Shown here one piece after another: positions 1 to 6,157 of a DNA stretch of 7,110 bases. The DNA comes from Sulfuricurvum sp. (lineage in GTDB: Bacteria > Campylobacterota > Campylobacteria > Campylobacterales > Sulfurimonadaceae). The position numbers were made by a program, and so were the translations under genes. The stretch spans positions 1 through 7,110 of the forward strand of contig JAUXSZ010000191.1 in the NCBI GenBank assembly GCA_030679635.1. The letters run 5' to 3'. Below the pieces are notes generated by a model. That model did no database searches. It saw nothing but the letters and a program-made list of their open reading frames with translations, and was not told the origin of the DNA. Position 1 is the first letter of the stretch; every line of letters begins with the position of its first letter.

Positions 1-353
1 CGATGAACCCTTTGACCCTCTTAGCGGTGGGACTGTACGGTAAAGAGCTGTTGCCGCAAAACGGTGCACCGATCCGTCTGGTCGTCCCCTGGAAATACGG
101 ATTCAAAAGCATCAAGAGCATTGTCAGTATTACCCTCAAAGAGAGGCAAACGCGCTCAACATGGAATGAAATGGCTCCCAATGAGTACGGTTTTTTTGCC
201 AACGTCAACCCTGCCGTCGATCACCCGCGATGGTCGCAGGGACGTGAGAGGGTGTTGGGTCATTTTTTCAAGCAGGATACGTTGATGTTCAATGGATACG
301 GCGCAGAGGTTGCCCATATGTACAAGGGTATAAATTTAACGAAGTTTTTTTAG
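1..353 (+). CDS. msrP: Protein-methionine-sulfoxide reductase catalytic subunit MsrP, C-terminal part
   Basis: This is the last 116 complete codons of MsrP (formerly YedY), cut by the left window edge; the first two bases finish an upstream codon. MsrP is a periplasmic, Tat-exported molybdopterin enzyme of the sulfite oxidase fold that reduces methionine sulfoxide in oxidised envelope proteins, taking electrons from MsrQ. The visible part matches the family tail: an LAVGLYG segment, PQNGAPIRLVVPWKYGFK, KSIVSI, a TWN, EYGFFANVNP and VDHPRWSQ, then a terminal LFNGYGAEVAHMY segment. The Tat signal and the cysteine that ligates molybdenum lie upstream, outside the window. It ends in TAG only 11 bp before msrQ, the usual partner order. 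Identification is firm from motif identity to the E. coli protein as recalled; enzyme activity is family knowledge. Confidence 0.95.
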   Translation, partial: MNPLTLLAVGLYGKELLPQNGAPIRLVVPWKYGFKSIKSIVSITLKERQTRSTWNEMAPNEYGFFANVNPAVDHPRWSQGRERVLGHFFKQDTLMFNGYGAEVAHMYKGINLTKFF

Positions 354-360
354 AAGGGGA
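354..360 (+). promoter_or_regulatory. Ribosome binding site of msrQ
   Basis: AAGGGGA follows directly on the msrP stop codon. It leaves 4 bases to the TTG at 365 and 10 bases to the ATG at 371, so neither spacing is ideal and the site does not settle which start is used. Confidence 0.6.
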
Positions 361-364
361 TCAA

Positions 365-967
365 TTGAGAATGTTGATTTGGATAGGGGCATTGTTGCCG
401 ATAGTCTATGCGGCACTGCGTTTTAGCGTTGAGTTTCATCCGCAGGCACTGCACACTGTATTGGTGTTTGTTGAACCGTATGTTCACGTTATCCTTACAA
501 AAATTCCGACAGATCCGCTGAAGTTTTTGAGTGATTTGTCGGGAAACAGCGCTTTATGGATGCTGGCTGTCACGCTGTTGGTCACACCGTTGCGCAGCTA
601 TATCGGGATCAATTTTCTGAAATACCGTCGGCTTATGGGATTGTTTGCTTTTTTTTACGCATTGATACATGCCCTTCTTTTTATCGGCGTCGATCAGCAG
701 TTTGATCTTAGAGGCGTGAACCATGAAGTGTTGAGCAAACCTTTTATTGCTTTTGGGATGGGTGCTTTTCTCATTTTGTTGTTGATGGCACTCACCTCGA
801 GCAAGAAACTGTTTGCGAAGTTCAAATCATGGCACAAGCTGGTCTATATAGCCGTCGTATTGATCGCAGTGCATTATCTGATGAGCCATAAAACGATTAC
901 CCTTACCCATGTAGCGGTTGTCGGGACCCTCTTTTCATTACTGGCTTTGAGGTTGCTCAAGAAATGA
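365..967 (+). CDS. msrQ: Protein-methionine-sulfoxide reductase haem-binding membrane subunit MsrQ
   Basis: MsrQ (formerly YedZ) is an inner-membrane b-type cytochrome, also flavin-binding in E. coli, that passes electrons from the respiratory or flavin pool to periplasmic MsrP. The 200-residue product has about six hydrophobic spans (roughly residues 4-21, 63-80, 92-110, 126-143, 158-175, 180-198). The family histidines are in place: H102 (ALIHALLF), H157 (SWHKLVY) and H170 (AVHYLMS), matching H91, H151 and H164 of the E. coli protein as recalled. LLVTPLR and RRLMGLF are typical. The TTG at 365 is the longest start; the ATG two codons later (371) is equally possible. The loop after the first membrane span (about 22-62) is longer than in E. 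coli and carries H25, H30 and H41. The gene sits 11 bp after msrP and its stop overlaps the next start as ATGA. Confidence 0.93.
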   Translation: MRMLIWIGALLPIVYAALRFSVEFHPQALHTVLVFVEPYVHVILTKIPTDPLKFLSDLSGNSALWMLAVTLLVTPLRSYIGINFLKYRRLMGLFAFFYALIHALLFIGVDQQFDLRGVNHEVLSKPFIAFGMGAFLILLLMALTSSKKLFAKFKSWHKLVYIAVVLIAVHYLMSHKTITLTHVAVVGTLFSLLALRLLKK

Positions 968-2109
968 AACATTTTGATGTCATTATTTTAGGAGCAGGGG
1001 CAAGCGGGCTGATGTGTGCGGCACAGTTACGAGAAAAAACCTCACTGAGTGTTGCTATCATCGAGGGAAATTCAAAGCCCGCACTGAAGATCAAAGCGTC
1101 GGGCGGCGGGAAATGCAATCTTACCAATGTCGACGTGGATGCGACCCATTTTTTAGGGGATGAGCCCTTGGTATCCCATGCTTTGTCTGTTTTTTCCAAA
1201 GAGGCGTTGCTCAACTATTTTCATGAGGGCGGGTTACGACCGGTCATTCGCAAAGAGAAGTACTACTTTTGTCCGAAAAGTTCCGATGAGGTGATATCGA
1301 TTTTGCTGGGACGTTCTCACGGCTGCGAGATGCTGTTGGGGCATAAAATCCTGAGTGTTGAAGATACCTCCCCTTTTGTTATCACAACCGACAGAGGAAA
1401 ATTCAGCGCTACAAACGTAGTCGTTGCAACGGGCGGTGCGAGCTATAAAGAGCTGGGGGCTAGCGATATCGGACTCACAATAGCGCAAAGCTACGGGCAT
1501 AAAATCATCCCATTTTCTCCCGCACTGGTGGGTTTGACGCTGCAACCCAAAGAGTTTTGGATGAAAGAGCTTAGCGGTGTCAGTGTAAGGGCTCGTATTG
1601 ACGTGGCGGGTAAAACATTGGAGGAAGATCTTTTGTTTGCCCACAAAGGGATCAGCGGTCCTGCCGTCCTATCGGCATCGCTTTACTGGCACCGCGGCGA
1701 GATCGCGATAAATTTTTGTCCGGATTTTGATGTGACGCTTCTAAAAAACGAGAAGAAGCTCCTCAGTACGGCATTGCCATTGCCCAAACGGTTTACCAAA
1801 GCATTTTTAGAGGCGATTGCTCTTGAAGATAAGCCGTGCAATCGTCTCAACGAGGATGAGCGGGAAAAGCTGGAACGCATCCAAAACTACAAAATGGCCC
1901 CTTCAGGAACGTTCGGACTCACCAAAGCAGAAGTATGCCGCGGAGGAGTGGCGCATGAGGAGATTGATCCGTTTGGCATGCAAAGCCGCCGCGTTGAGGG
2001 GCTCTATTTTATCGGCGAAACGGTGGATGTTACCGGAGAACTGGGCGGCTATAACTTTCAATGGGCATTTAGTTCGGCAGTTGTCTGCGCGAATGGGATT
2101 TTAATCTAA
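964..2109 (+). CDS. NAD(P)/FAD-dependent oxidoreductase, YhiN/HI0933 (BaiN-like) family
   Basis: A 381-residue flavoprotein of the COG2081 type. It opens with a Rossmann dinucleotide-binding motif, GAGASG at residues 10-15, followed by an acidic strand end (IIEG, 31-35). The family signature SGGGKCNLTN is at 46-55, the second FAD motif VVVATGGASY lies mid-protein, and the C-terminal FAD contact region runs GLYFIGE then DVTGELGGYNFQWA (about 346-368). Length is normal for the family. Physiological substrates are poorly known: relatives are annotated as aminoacetone oxidase-like or, for BaiN in gut Clostridia, as a bile-acid reductase, and neither role should be transferred here. The ATG overlaps the msrQ stop (ATGA, 964-967), which implies translational coupling with msrPQ; whether it has a redox link to methionine sulfoxide repair is unproven. 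Likely cytosolic, as no signal peptide is seen. Confidence 0.88.
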   Translation: MKHFDVIILGAGASGLMCAAQLREKTSLSVAIIEGNSKPALKIKASGGGKCNLTNVDVDATHFLGDEPLVSHALSVFSKEALLNYFHEGGLRPVIRKEKYYFCPKSSDEVISILLGRSHGCEMLLGHKILSVEDTSPFVITTDRGKFSATNVVVATGGASYKELGASDIGLTIAQSYGHKIIPFSPALVGLTLQPKEFWMKELSGVSVRARIDVAGKTLEEDLLFAHKGISGPAVLSASLYWHRGEIAINFCPDFDVTLLKNEKKLLSTALPLPKRFTKAFLEAIALEDKPCNRLNEDEREKLERIQNYKMAPSGTFGLTKAEVCRGGVAHEEIDPFGMQSRRVEGLYFIGETVDVTGELGGYNFQWAFSSAVVCANGILI

Positions 2110-2116
2110 TCGCCAG

Positions 2117-2122
2117 TACAAT
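2117..2122 (+). promoter_or_regulatory. Possible -10 box of a promoter for kdsA and downstream genes
   Basis: TACAAT lies in the only gap of appreciable length in the window, between the oxidoreductase stop and kdsA, 28 bases before the kdsA start. A start site some 6-8 bases downstream would leave a short leader that includes the AGGAG. No good -35 box stands at the right distance, which is common for sigma-70 promoters in Campylobacterota. The match is one base from TATAAT, but a short motif like this can arise by chance. Confidence 0.35.
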
Positions 2123-2138
2123 ACGTCCATAAACTCAT

Positions 2139-2143
2139 AGGAG
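2139..2143 (+). promoter_or_regulatory. Ribosome binding site of kdsA
   Basis: AGGAG stands 7 bases before the ATG at 2151. An in-frame TAA at 2130-2132 closes the frame upstream, so the start must be this ATG or the one three codons on (2160); the spacing favours 2151. Confidence 0.8.
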
Positions 2144-2150
2144 CTTTTTT

Positions 2151-2948
2151 ATGATATTGATGGCAGGACCGTGTGTAATCGAAAGCGAAGAGAGCCTTTT
2201 TAGGATTGCAAAAGAGCTTGAGCGCTATCACCATGATTCGCGGTTTGATTTCTATTTCAAATCGAGTTTTGATAAAGCAAATCGTACGTCGTTGGACAGC
2301 TATCGCGGGCCGGGGCTTGAAGAGGGGTTGCGATTGCTTCAAAAAGTGAAAGATGATTTTGGCTACAAGATTGTTACCGATGTGCATGAGAGCTATCAGG
2401 TCCCTTTGGTGGCTGAGGTCGTTGACATGATTCAAATCCCCGCTTTTTTATGCCGTCAGACCGATTTGCTCGTGGCTGCGGGAAAAACCGATAAAATTGT
2501 CAATATCAAAAAAGGGCAATTCATGACACCCAGTGACATGCAGTATTCCGTCATGAAAGTGCTCAAAACCCGCGGATGCGATGAACTGGGCTATGAGGCT
2601 TCAAAGAAAAACGGTGTCTTTCTTTGCGAGAGAGGATCGAGCTTCGGATACGGGAATCTCGTCGTGGACATGCGCTCACTCTTTATTATGCGCCAGTTCG
2701 CCCCGGTTATCTTTGATGCAACCCATTCGGTACAAATGCCGGGGATCGGCGGCGGTAAAACAGGAGGGGACAGTTCGATGGTTCCTCACCTCGCACGCGC
2801 CGCAGCGGCAGTCGGTGTCGATGGATTCTTTTTTGAAACCCATTTTGACCCGACATGCGCTTTGAGCGACGGCCCGAATATGCTAACATTAGAGCAATTG
2901 AACACCCTTACAGAAATATTATTACAACTTGATTCCATAAAAGGCTAG
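2151..2948 (+). CDS. kdsA: 3-deoxy-8-phosphooctulonate synthase KdsA, metal-dependent class
   Basis: KdsA condenses phosphoenolpyruvate with arabinose 5-phosphate to give Kdo 8-phosphate, the precursor of the Kdo that joins lipid A to the LPS core; it acts in the cytosol. The 265-residue protein is a single TIM barrel with clear family motifs: AGPCVIES (5-12), FKSSFDKANRTS (36-47), YRGPGLEEG (51-59), TDVHES (76-81), IPAFLCRQTDLL (96-107), NIKKGQF (118-124), ERGSSFGYGNLVVDMRS (160-176) and FDATHSVQ (188-195). Cys8, with His192, Glu229 and Asp240, reproduces the metal-binding set of the Aquifex enzyme (C11, H185, E222, D233), whereas the metal-independent E. coli enzyme has Asn at the Cys position. 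The shorter N-terminus, also as in Aquifex, starts almost directly at the first beta strand. The gene is followed after 4 bp by ribH. Confidence 0.97.
   Translation: MILMAGPCVIESEESLFRIAKELERYHHDSRFDFYFKSSFDKANRTSLDSYRGPGLEEGLRLLQKVKDDFGYKIVTDVHESYQVPLVAEVVDMIQIPAFLCRQTDLLVAAGKTDKIVNIKKGQFMTPSDMQYSVMKVLKTRGCDELGYEASKKNGVFLCERGSSFGYGNLVVDMRSLFIMRQFAPVIFDATHSVQMPGIGGGKTGGDSSMVPHLARAAAAVGVDGFFFETHFDPTCALSDGPNMLTLEQLNTLTEILLQLDSIKG
2939..2944 (+). promoter_or_regulatory. Ribosome binding site of ribH inside the end of kdsA
   Basis: AAAAGG lies 8 bases before the ribH ATG and overlaps the last kdsA codons, so ribosomes ending kdsA are placed to start ribH. Confidence 0.55.
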
Positions 2949-2952
2949 AAAT

Positions 2953-3423
2953 ATGAAAACAATCGAAGGTAAATTGCAGGTCCAAACCGGCAAAAAAGTT
3001 GCAATCATTGCGGCACGTTTTAATCATTTGATTACCGATCGTCTCATTGAGGGGGCAAAAGATGCCTATATCCGTCACGGCGGCAACGAGAGCGATTTGG
3101 AATTGGTTCTTGTTCCCGGTGCCTACGAGCTTCCGTTGGGACTGGACCGCGTACTGGCTACGGGCCGCTATGAAGCCGCATGTTGTTTGGGTGCCGTGAT
3201 CCGAGGTTCAACCCCCCATTTTGATTATGTTTCTGCGGAAGCTACCAAGGGAATTGCAACGGTTGCCCTTAAATACGCCAAGCCCGTAGCATTTGGACTC
3301 CTTACGACGGATAATATCGAGCAGGCGATCGAGCGTGCAGGTACGAAAGCCGGCAACAAAGGGTTTGAAGCCATGGTCACCGCCATAGAAATGATGAATC
3401 TTTATATTGAGATCGGCGAATAA
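2953..3423 (+). CDS. ribH: 6,7-dimethyl-8-ribityllumazine synthase RibH
   Basis: RibH joins 5-amino-6-ribitylaminouracil and 3,4-dihydroxy-2-butanone 4-phosphate to make the lumazine that riboflavin synthase turns into riboflavin. The 156-residue length is standard. Visible landmarks are the aromatic stacking residue in ARFN (F23), the VPGAYELP loop (54-61), the GAVIRGSTPHFDYV stretch (80-93) with the catalytic histidine at 89, FGLLTTDN (114-121), and the phosphate-contacting ERAGTKAGNKG region (127-137) with R128. The family assembles into pentamers or 60-subunit shells. It lies 4 bp after kdsA, and its TAA shares one base with the nusB ATG (TAATG). The ribH-nusB pair is common across bacteria. 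No FMN riboswitch can fit upstream, so control is probably that of the whole operon. Confidence 0.97.
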   Translation: MKTIEGKLQVQTGKKVAIIAARFNHLITDRLIEGAKDAYIRHGGNESDLELVLVPGAYELPLGLDRVLATGRYEAACCLGAVIRGSTPHFDYVSAEATKGIATVALKYAKPVAFGLLTTDNIEQAIERAGTKAGNKGFEAMVTAIEMMNLYIEIGE

Positions 3424-3821
3424 TGGCTACGCGACATCAAGCCCGTATGGCCGTTGTAAGTCTTTTGTATGCGTATGATTTAGGAAACCAAAGTATTCTT
3501 GATTATAGCGATGAAATCCTCGAAGAAAAAAAGATCCGAAACAAACAGCGTGACTTTGCCCTTGATTTGTTCAAAGGGGTTGTGGAGCATTTAGCCCCGG
3601 TCGATGAAGCGATTGAAAAACACCTAAAAGATTGGGATTTTGACCGTTTGGGCTCTATTGAGCGGGCGACATTGCGTTTGGGTGCGTACGAAATCATGTT
3701 TGGGGAGCTCGATTCTGCCGTTATCATTAACGAAGCGATTGAAGTGACCAAAGCATTTGGAAGCGAGCAATCTCCCAAGTTTATCAATGGTGTTCTCGAT
3801 GCCATTGCAAAAGACAAATAG
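3423..3821 (+). CDS. nusB: Transcription antitermination factor NusB
   Basis: NusB is a small all-helical RNA-binding protein that pairs with NusE (ribosomal protein S10) on boxA sites to keep RNA polymerase elongating through rRNA operons. The 132 residues show the basic N-terminus ATRHQARMAVVSLLYAYD (2-19), the central DRLGSIERATLRLGAYEI (74-91) and the C-terminal signature VIINEAIEVTKAFG (100-113) followed by PKFINGVLDAI (118-128). Length and motifs are typical. The ATG overlaps the ribH stop by one base, and no strong Shine-Dalgarno sequence is seen, so translation probably depends on ribosomes arriving from ribH. It is followed by mqnC after a 6-bp gap. Confidence 0.96.
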   Translation: MATRHQARMAVVSLLYAYDLGNQSILDYSDEILEEKKIRNKQRDFALDLFKGVVEHLAPVDEAIEKHLKDWDFDRLGSIERATLRLGAYEIMFGELDSAVIINEAIEVTKAFGSEQSPKFINGVLDAIAKDK

Positions 3822-3827
3822 CTTACG

Positions 3828-4874
3828 ATGCGTCTGACCAAAGAAGAAGCACTCGACCTGATTCGTCACGGTGACCTCAAAGAGTTAGGAAAAATGGCCT
3901 CAGCACGTAAGCGTGAACTACATCCCCAAGGGATTACAACCTTTGTTGTCGACCGTAATATCAACTATACGAACGTCTGCTGGGTGGATTGCAAATTCTG
4001 CGCTTTTTACCGTAGCCCCAAAGCCGATGATGCCTATATTCTCACCTTCGAAGAGATTGATCAGAAAATCGATGAGCTGCTCGAAATCGGAGGGACACAG
4101 ATTTTGTTTCAAGGGGGGGTCCACCCGAAACTCAAGATCGAATGGTATGAGGATCTCGTAGAGCATATCCATATCAAATACCCCACGATTACGATTCACG
4201 GCTTTTCCTCGATTGAGCTGGACTACATCGCCAAAGTCTCCAAGATAACGATCCAAGAGTGTCTGTCACGATTGCATGCAAAAGGGCTGGCCTCGATTCC
4301 GGGGGCTGGGGCTGAGATATTGAGTGACCGCGTCCGTGATATTATCGCACCCAAAAAGATCGATAGCGACGTGTGGCTTCATGTGCATCGTGAAGCGCAT
4401 AAGTTGGGGATAAAATCAACAGCTACGATGATGTACGGCACCGTAGAGACGGATGAAGAGATCATAGAGCACTGGAATCTCATTCGAGATCTTCAAGATG
4501 AGACGGGCGGTTTTCGTGCCTTTATCATGTGGTCGTTTCAGGGGATGAATACCCAGCTCATGGAAGAGCATCCGGAGATTGAAAAACAGTCTTCCAATCG
4601 TTACTTACGCCTTTTGGCGGTATCGCGTCTCTTCCTGGATAATTTTCAAAACATACAAAGCTCTTGGGTGACACAGGGTCCCTATGTAGGTCAAATGGCA
4701 CTGTTGTACGGTGCAAATGATTTGGGTTCTACGATGATGGAAGAGAATGTGGTTCGTAGCGCGGGTGCGGGTTTCCGTATGGCAAAAGAGGAGATGATCC
4801 GTCTCATCCGCGACATAGGGGAGATACCTGCGATTCGCAATACCGCGTATGAGACATTAGAGAAATTTGCTTGA
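3828..4874 (+). CDS. mqnC: Cyclic dehypoxanthinyl futalosine synthase MqnC (radical SAM)
   Basis: MqnC is a radical S-adenosylmethionine enzyme of the futalosine menaquinone pathway: it cyclises dehypoxanthine futalosine to the spiro compound that MqnD then processes. The 348-residue protein has the cluster motif CxxxCxxC at C51, C55 and C58 in NYTNVCWVDCKFCAFYR (46-62), preceded by the FVVDRNI segment. Further family marks are QGGVHP (95-100), HGFSSIEL (124-131), PGAGAEILSDRVR (158-170), ATMMYG (199-204) and ANDLGSTMMEENVVRSAG (296-313). The related MqnE, which shares the radical SAM core, differs in these stretches, so MqnC is preferred. The ATG lies 6 bp after nusB with no clear Shine-Dalgarno. 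The stop overlaps the TTG start of the M16 gene. Campylobacterota depend on menaquinone for respiration and use this route; H. pylori also places an M16 gene next to it as recalled. Confidence 0.92.
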   Translation: MRLTKEEALDLIRHGDLKELGKMASARKRELHPQGITTFVVDRNINYTNVCWVDCKFCAFYRSPKADDAYILTFEEIDQKIDELLEIGGTQILFQGGVHPKLKIEWYEDLVEHIHIKYPTITIHGFSSIELDYIAKVSKITIQECLSRLHAKGLASIPGAGAEILSDRVRDIIAPKKIDSDVWLHVHREAHKLGIKSTATMMYGTVETDEEIIEHWNLIRDLQDETGGFRAFIMWSFQGMNTQLMEEHPEIEKQSSNRYLRLLAVSRLFLDNFQNIQSSWVTQGPYVGQMALLYGANDLGSTMMEENVVRSAGAGFRMAKEEMIRLIRDIGEIPAIRNTAYETLEKFA

Positions 4875-6157
4875 AATACTTTTTAGCAACGATTTTATTT
4901 TTAGGGCAAACACTTATGGCAACTACTTTGGAATTTATAGAGGTTAAAGGGGTGAAAATTCCTTTCATTCACGAAGAGGATAAGCGGCTCCCGATCGTAT
5001 CGATGCAGTTGGTTTTTACGGGAAGCGGCAGCATCGATGAGGGGAGCAGTGCCGGACTCGCGCGTCTGAGCGCAAAAATGATGAACGAGGGGACACTCAA
5101 ACGAGGAGCCGTTGGTTTTGCCGATGCTCTAGATGCACGGGCTATACAGCTCAGCACTAATGCGGGGAATGAATCGTTCGTGATGGAGTTGGGTACCCTT
5201 AAAGAAGAGTTCGATACAGGACTCTCTCTGATGGCCGAACTGCTTCAAGAGCCGAATCTATCCGAAGAGACGCTGGAAAAAGTGAAAACGATCGCCCTCA
5301 GTGACATCGCCCGAAAAGAGGCCGATTTTGATACGGTGGCATCCGACGAGCTCAAGGCGATTTTGTTTGAGGGGACACCGATGGCTGTGCCAAATATCGG
5401 TACGAAAGGTTCCATCGGTAAAATAAAACTGGGTCAGGTCAAAAACTTTTTGTCGGACCATCGAGTATTGTCGAATGCATTGATCGTGATCGGCGGCGAT
5501 GTGGATCTAGAAACGGCCAAGAAAAAAGTAACCCAACTTCTGGGAGCCCTCAGTGTTGGAGCAAAGGGACAAGAACGCTATTATGAGCCGTCTAAAACAC
5601 CCAAAGAATCGATTCTAAAACGCCCCAATACGGAGCAAGCGTATCTGTATTTCGGATCCCCTTTTGCAATGCGTGAGGGAGATAGTGAGTTTTACAAATC
5701 ACGTGTTTCGATGTTTATTCTGGGATCGAGCGGTTTTGGAAGCCGTATGATGGAAGAGATCCGTGTTAAGCGAGGATTGGCCTATTCCGCCTATTCACGT
5801 TTGAGTGTGGCCAAAACGAATACCTATTTCAGCGGTTACCTCCAAACCAAGCTGGAATCGCAAGCGGAAGCCAAAAAAACCGTAGCAGAAGTGATCGATA
5901 CCTTTGTTCGGGGAGGTGTTACCCAAGCCGAACTGGATCAGGCAAAGAAATTTATGCTGGGTTCAGAGCCGCTTCGTGTTGAAACGCTTTCACAGCGTTT
6001 AGGTCGTACCTTTAGTGAGTATTATCAGGGTAAACCTCTAGGGTATTCGCTTACAGAGCTGAAACAAATCGGAGAGTTAGCACTGGATGATCTGAACGAT
6101 TTTATTAAACGCCATGGTGAAATTCGAAATCTCAGCTACGCCATTGTTACCAAATAA
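4871..6157 (+). CDS. Secreted M16B-family peptidase homologue lacking the zinc-binding HxxEH motif
   Basis: A 428-residue protein with the two-lobed M16B layout. The TTG start overlaps the mqnC stop (TTGA). It is chosen because it supplies a signal peptide, MKYFLATILFLGQTLMA (1-17), likely cleaved near residue 17; the next ATG (codon 16, 4916) would remove it. Periplasmic location is therefore inferred. The N-terminal lobe has the usual strand FTGSGSIDEG (49-58) and AGLARLSAKMMNEGT (61-75). The zinc signature HxxEH should fall at 65-69 but reads RLSAK, and the distal glutamate region (about 140-150, IALSDI) also lacks a clear Glu. The C-terminal lobe keeps SSGFGSRMMEEIRVKRGLAYS (286-306), the R/Y-type substrate motif. 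It is thus probably not a protease alone and may pair with a zinc-bearing M16B subunit elsewhere. The homologue in H. pylori (HP0657/YmxG type) also neighbours the mqnC-like gene. Confidence 0.88.
   Translation: MKYFLATILFLGQTLMATTLEFIEVKGVKIPFIHEEDKRLPIVSMQLVFTGSGSIDEGSSAGLARLSAKMMNEGTLKRGAVGFADALDARAIQLSTNAGNESFVMELGTLKEEFDTGLSLMAELLQEPNLSEETLEKVKTIALSDIARKEADFDTVASDELKAILFEGTPMAVPNIGTKGSIGKIKLGQVKNFLSDHRVLSNALIVIGGDVDLETAKKKVTQLLGALSVGAKGQERYYEPSKTPKESILKRPNTEQAYLYFGSPFAMREGDSEFYKSRVSMFILGSSGFGSRMMEEIRVKRGLAYSAYSRLSVAKTNTYFSGYLQTKLESQAEAKKTVAEVIDTFVRGGVTQAELDQAKKFMLGSEPLRVETLSQRLGRTFSEYYQGKPLGYSLTELKQIGELALDDLNDFIKRHGEIRNLSYAIVTK

Noticed and set aside
1234..1644. Reverse-strand open frame of 136 codons inside the FAD oxidoreductase
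   Set aside because: The + strand frame has clear family motifs on both sides; the reverse product is rich in Cys, His and Arg with no domain, as expected for a shadow frame.
2144..2150. Run of T before kdsA as a terminator
   Set aside because: No hairpin stem precedes it, and the run lies between the ribosome binding site and the ATG.
2106..2435. Reverse-strand open frame of 109 codons over the start of kdsA
   Set aside because: It is antisense to a firmly identified kdsA, resembles no family I know, and would need a gene inside a conserved coding region.
2930..2955. FMN riboswitch ahead of ribH
   Set aside because: Only 4 bp separate kdsA and ribH, and no RFN-like element can be seen in the preceding coding sequence.
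964..3423. A flavin-themed gene cluster linking MsrQ, the FAD oxidoreductase and RibH
   Set aside because: kdsA lies between them, the gap at 2110-2150 divides the blocks, and ribH-nusB linkage is common in bacteria on its own; nothing specific supports a functional flavin unit.
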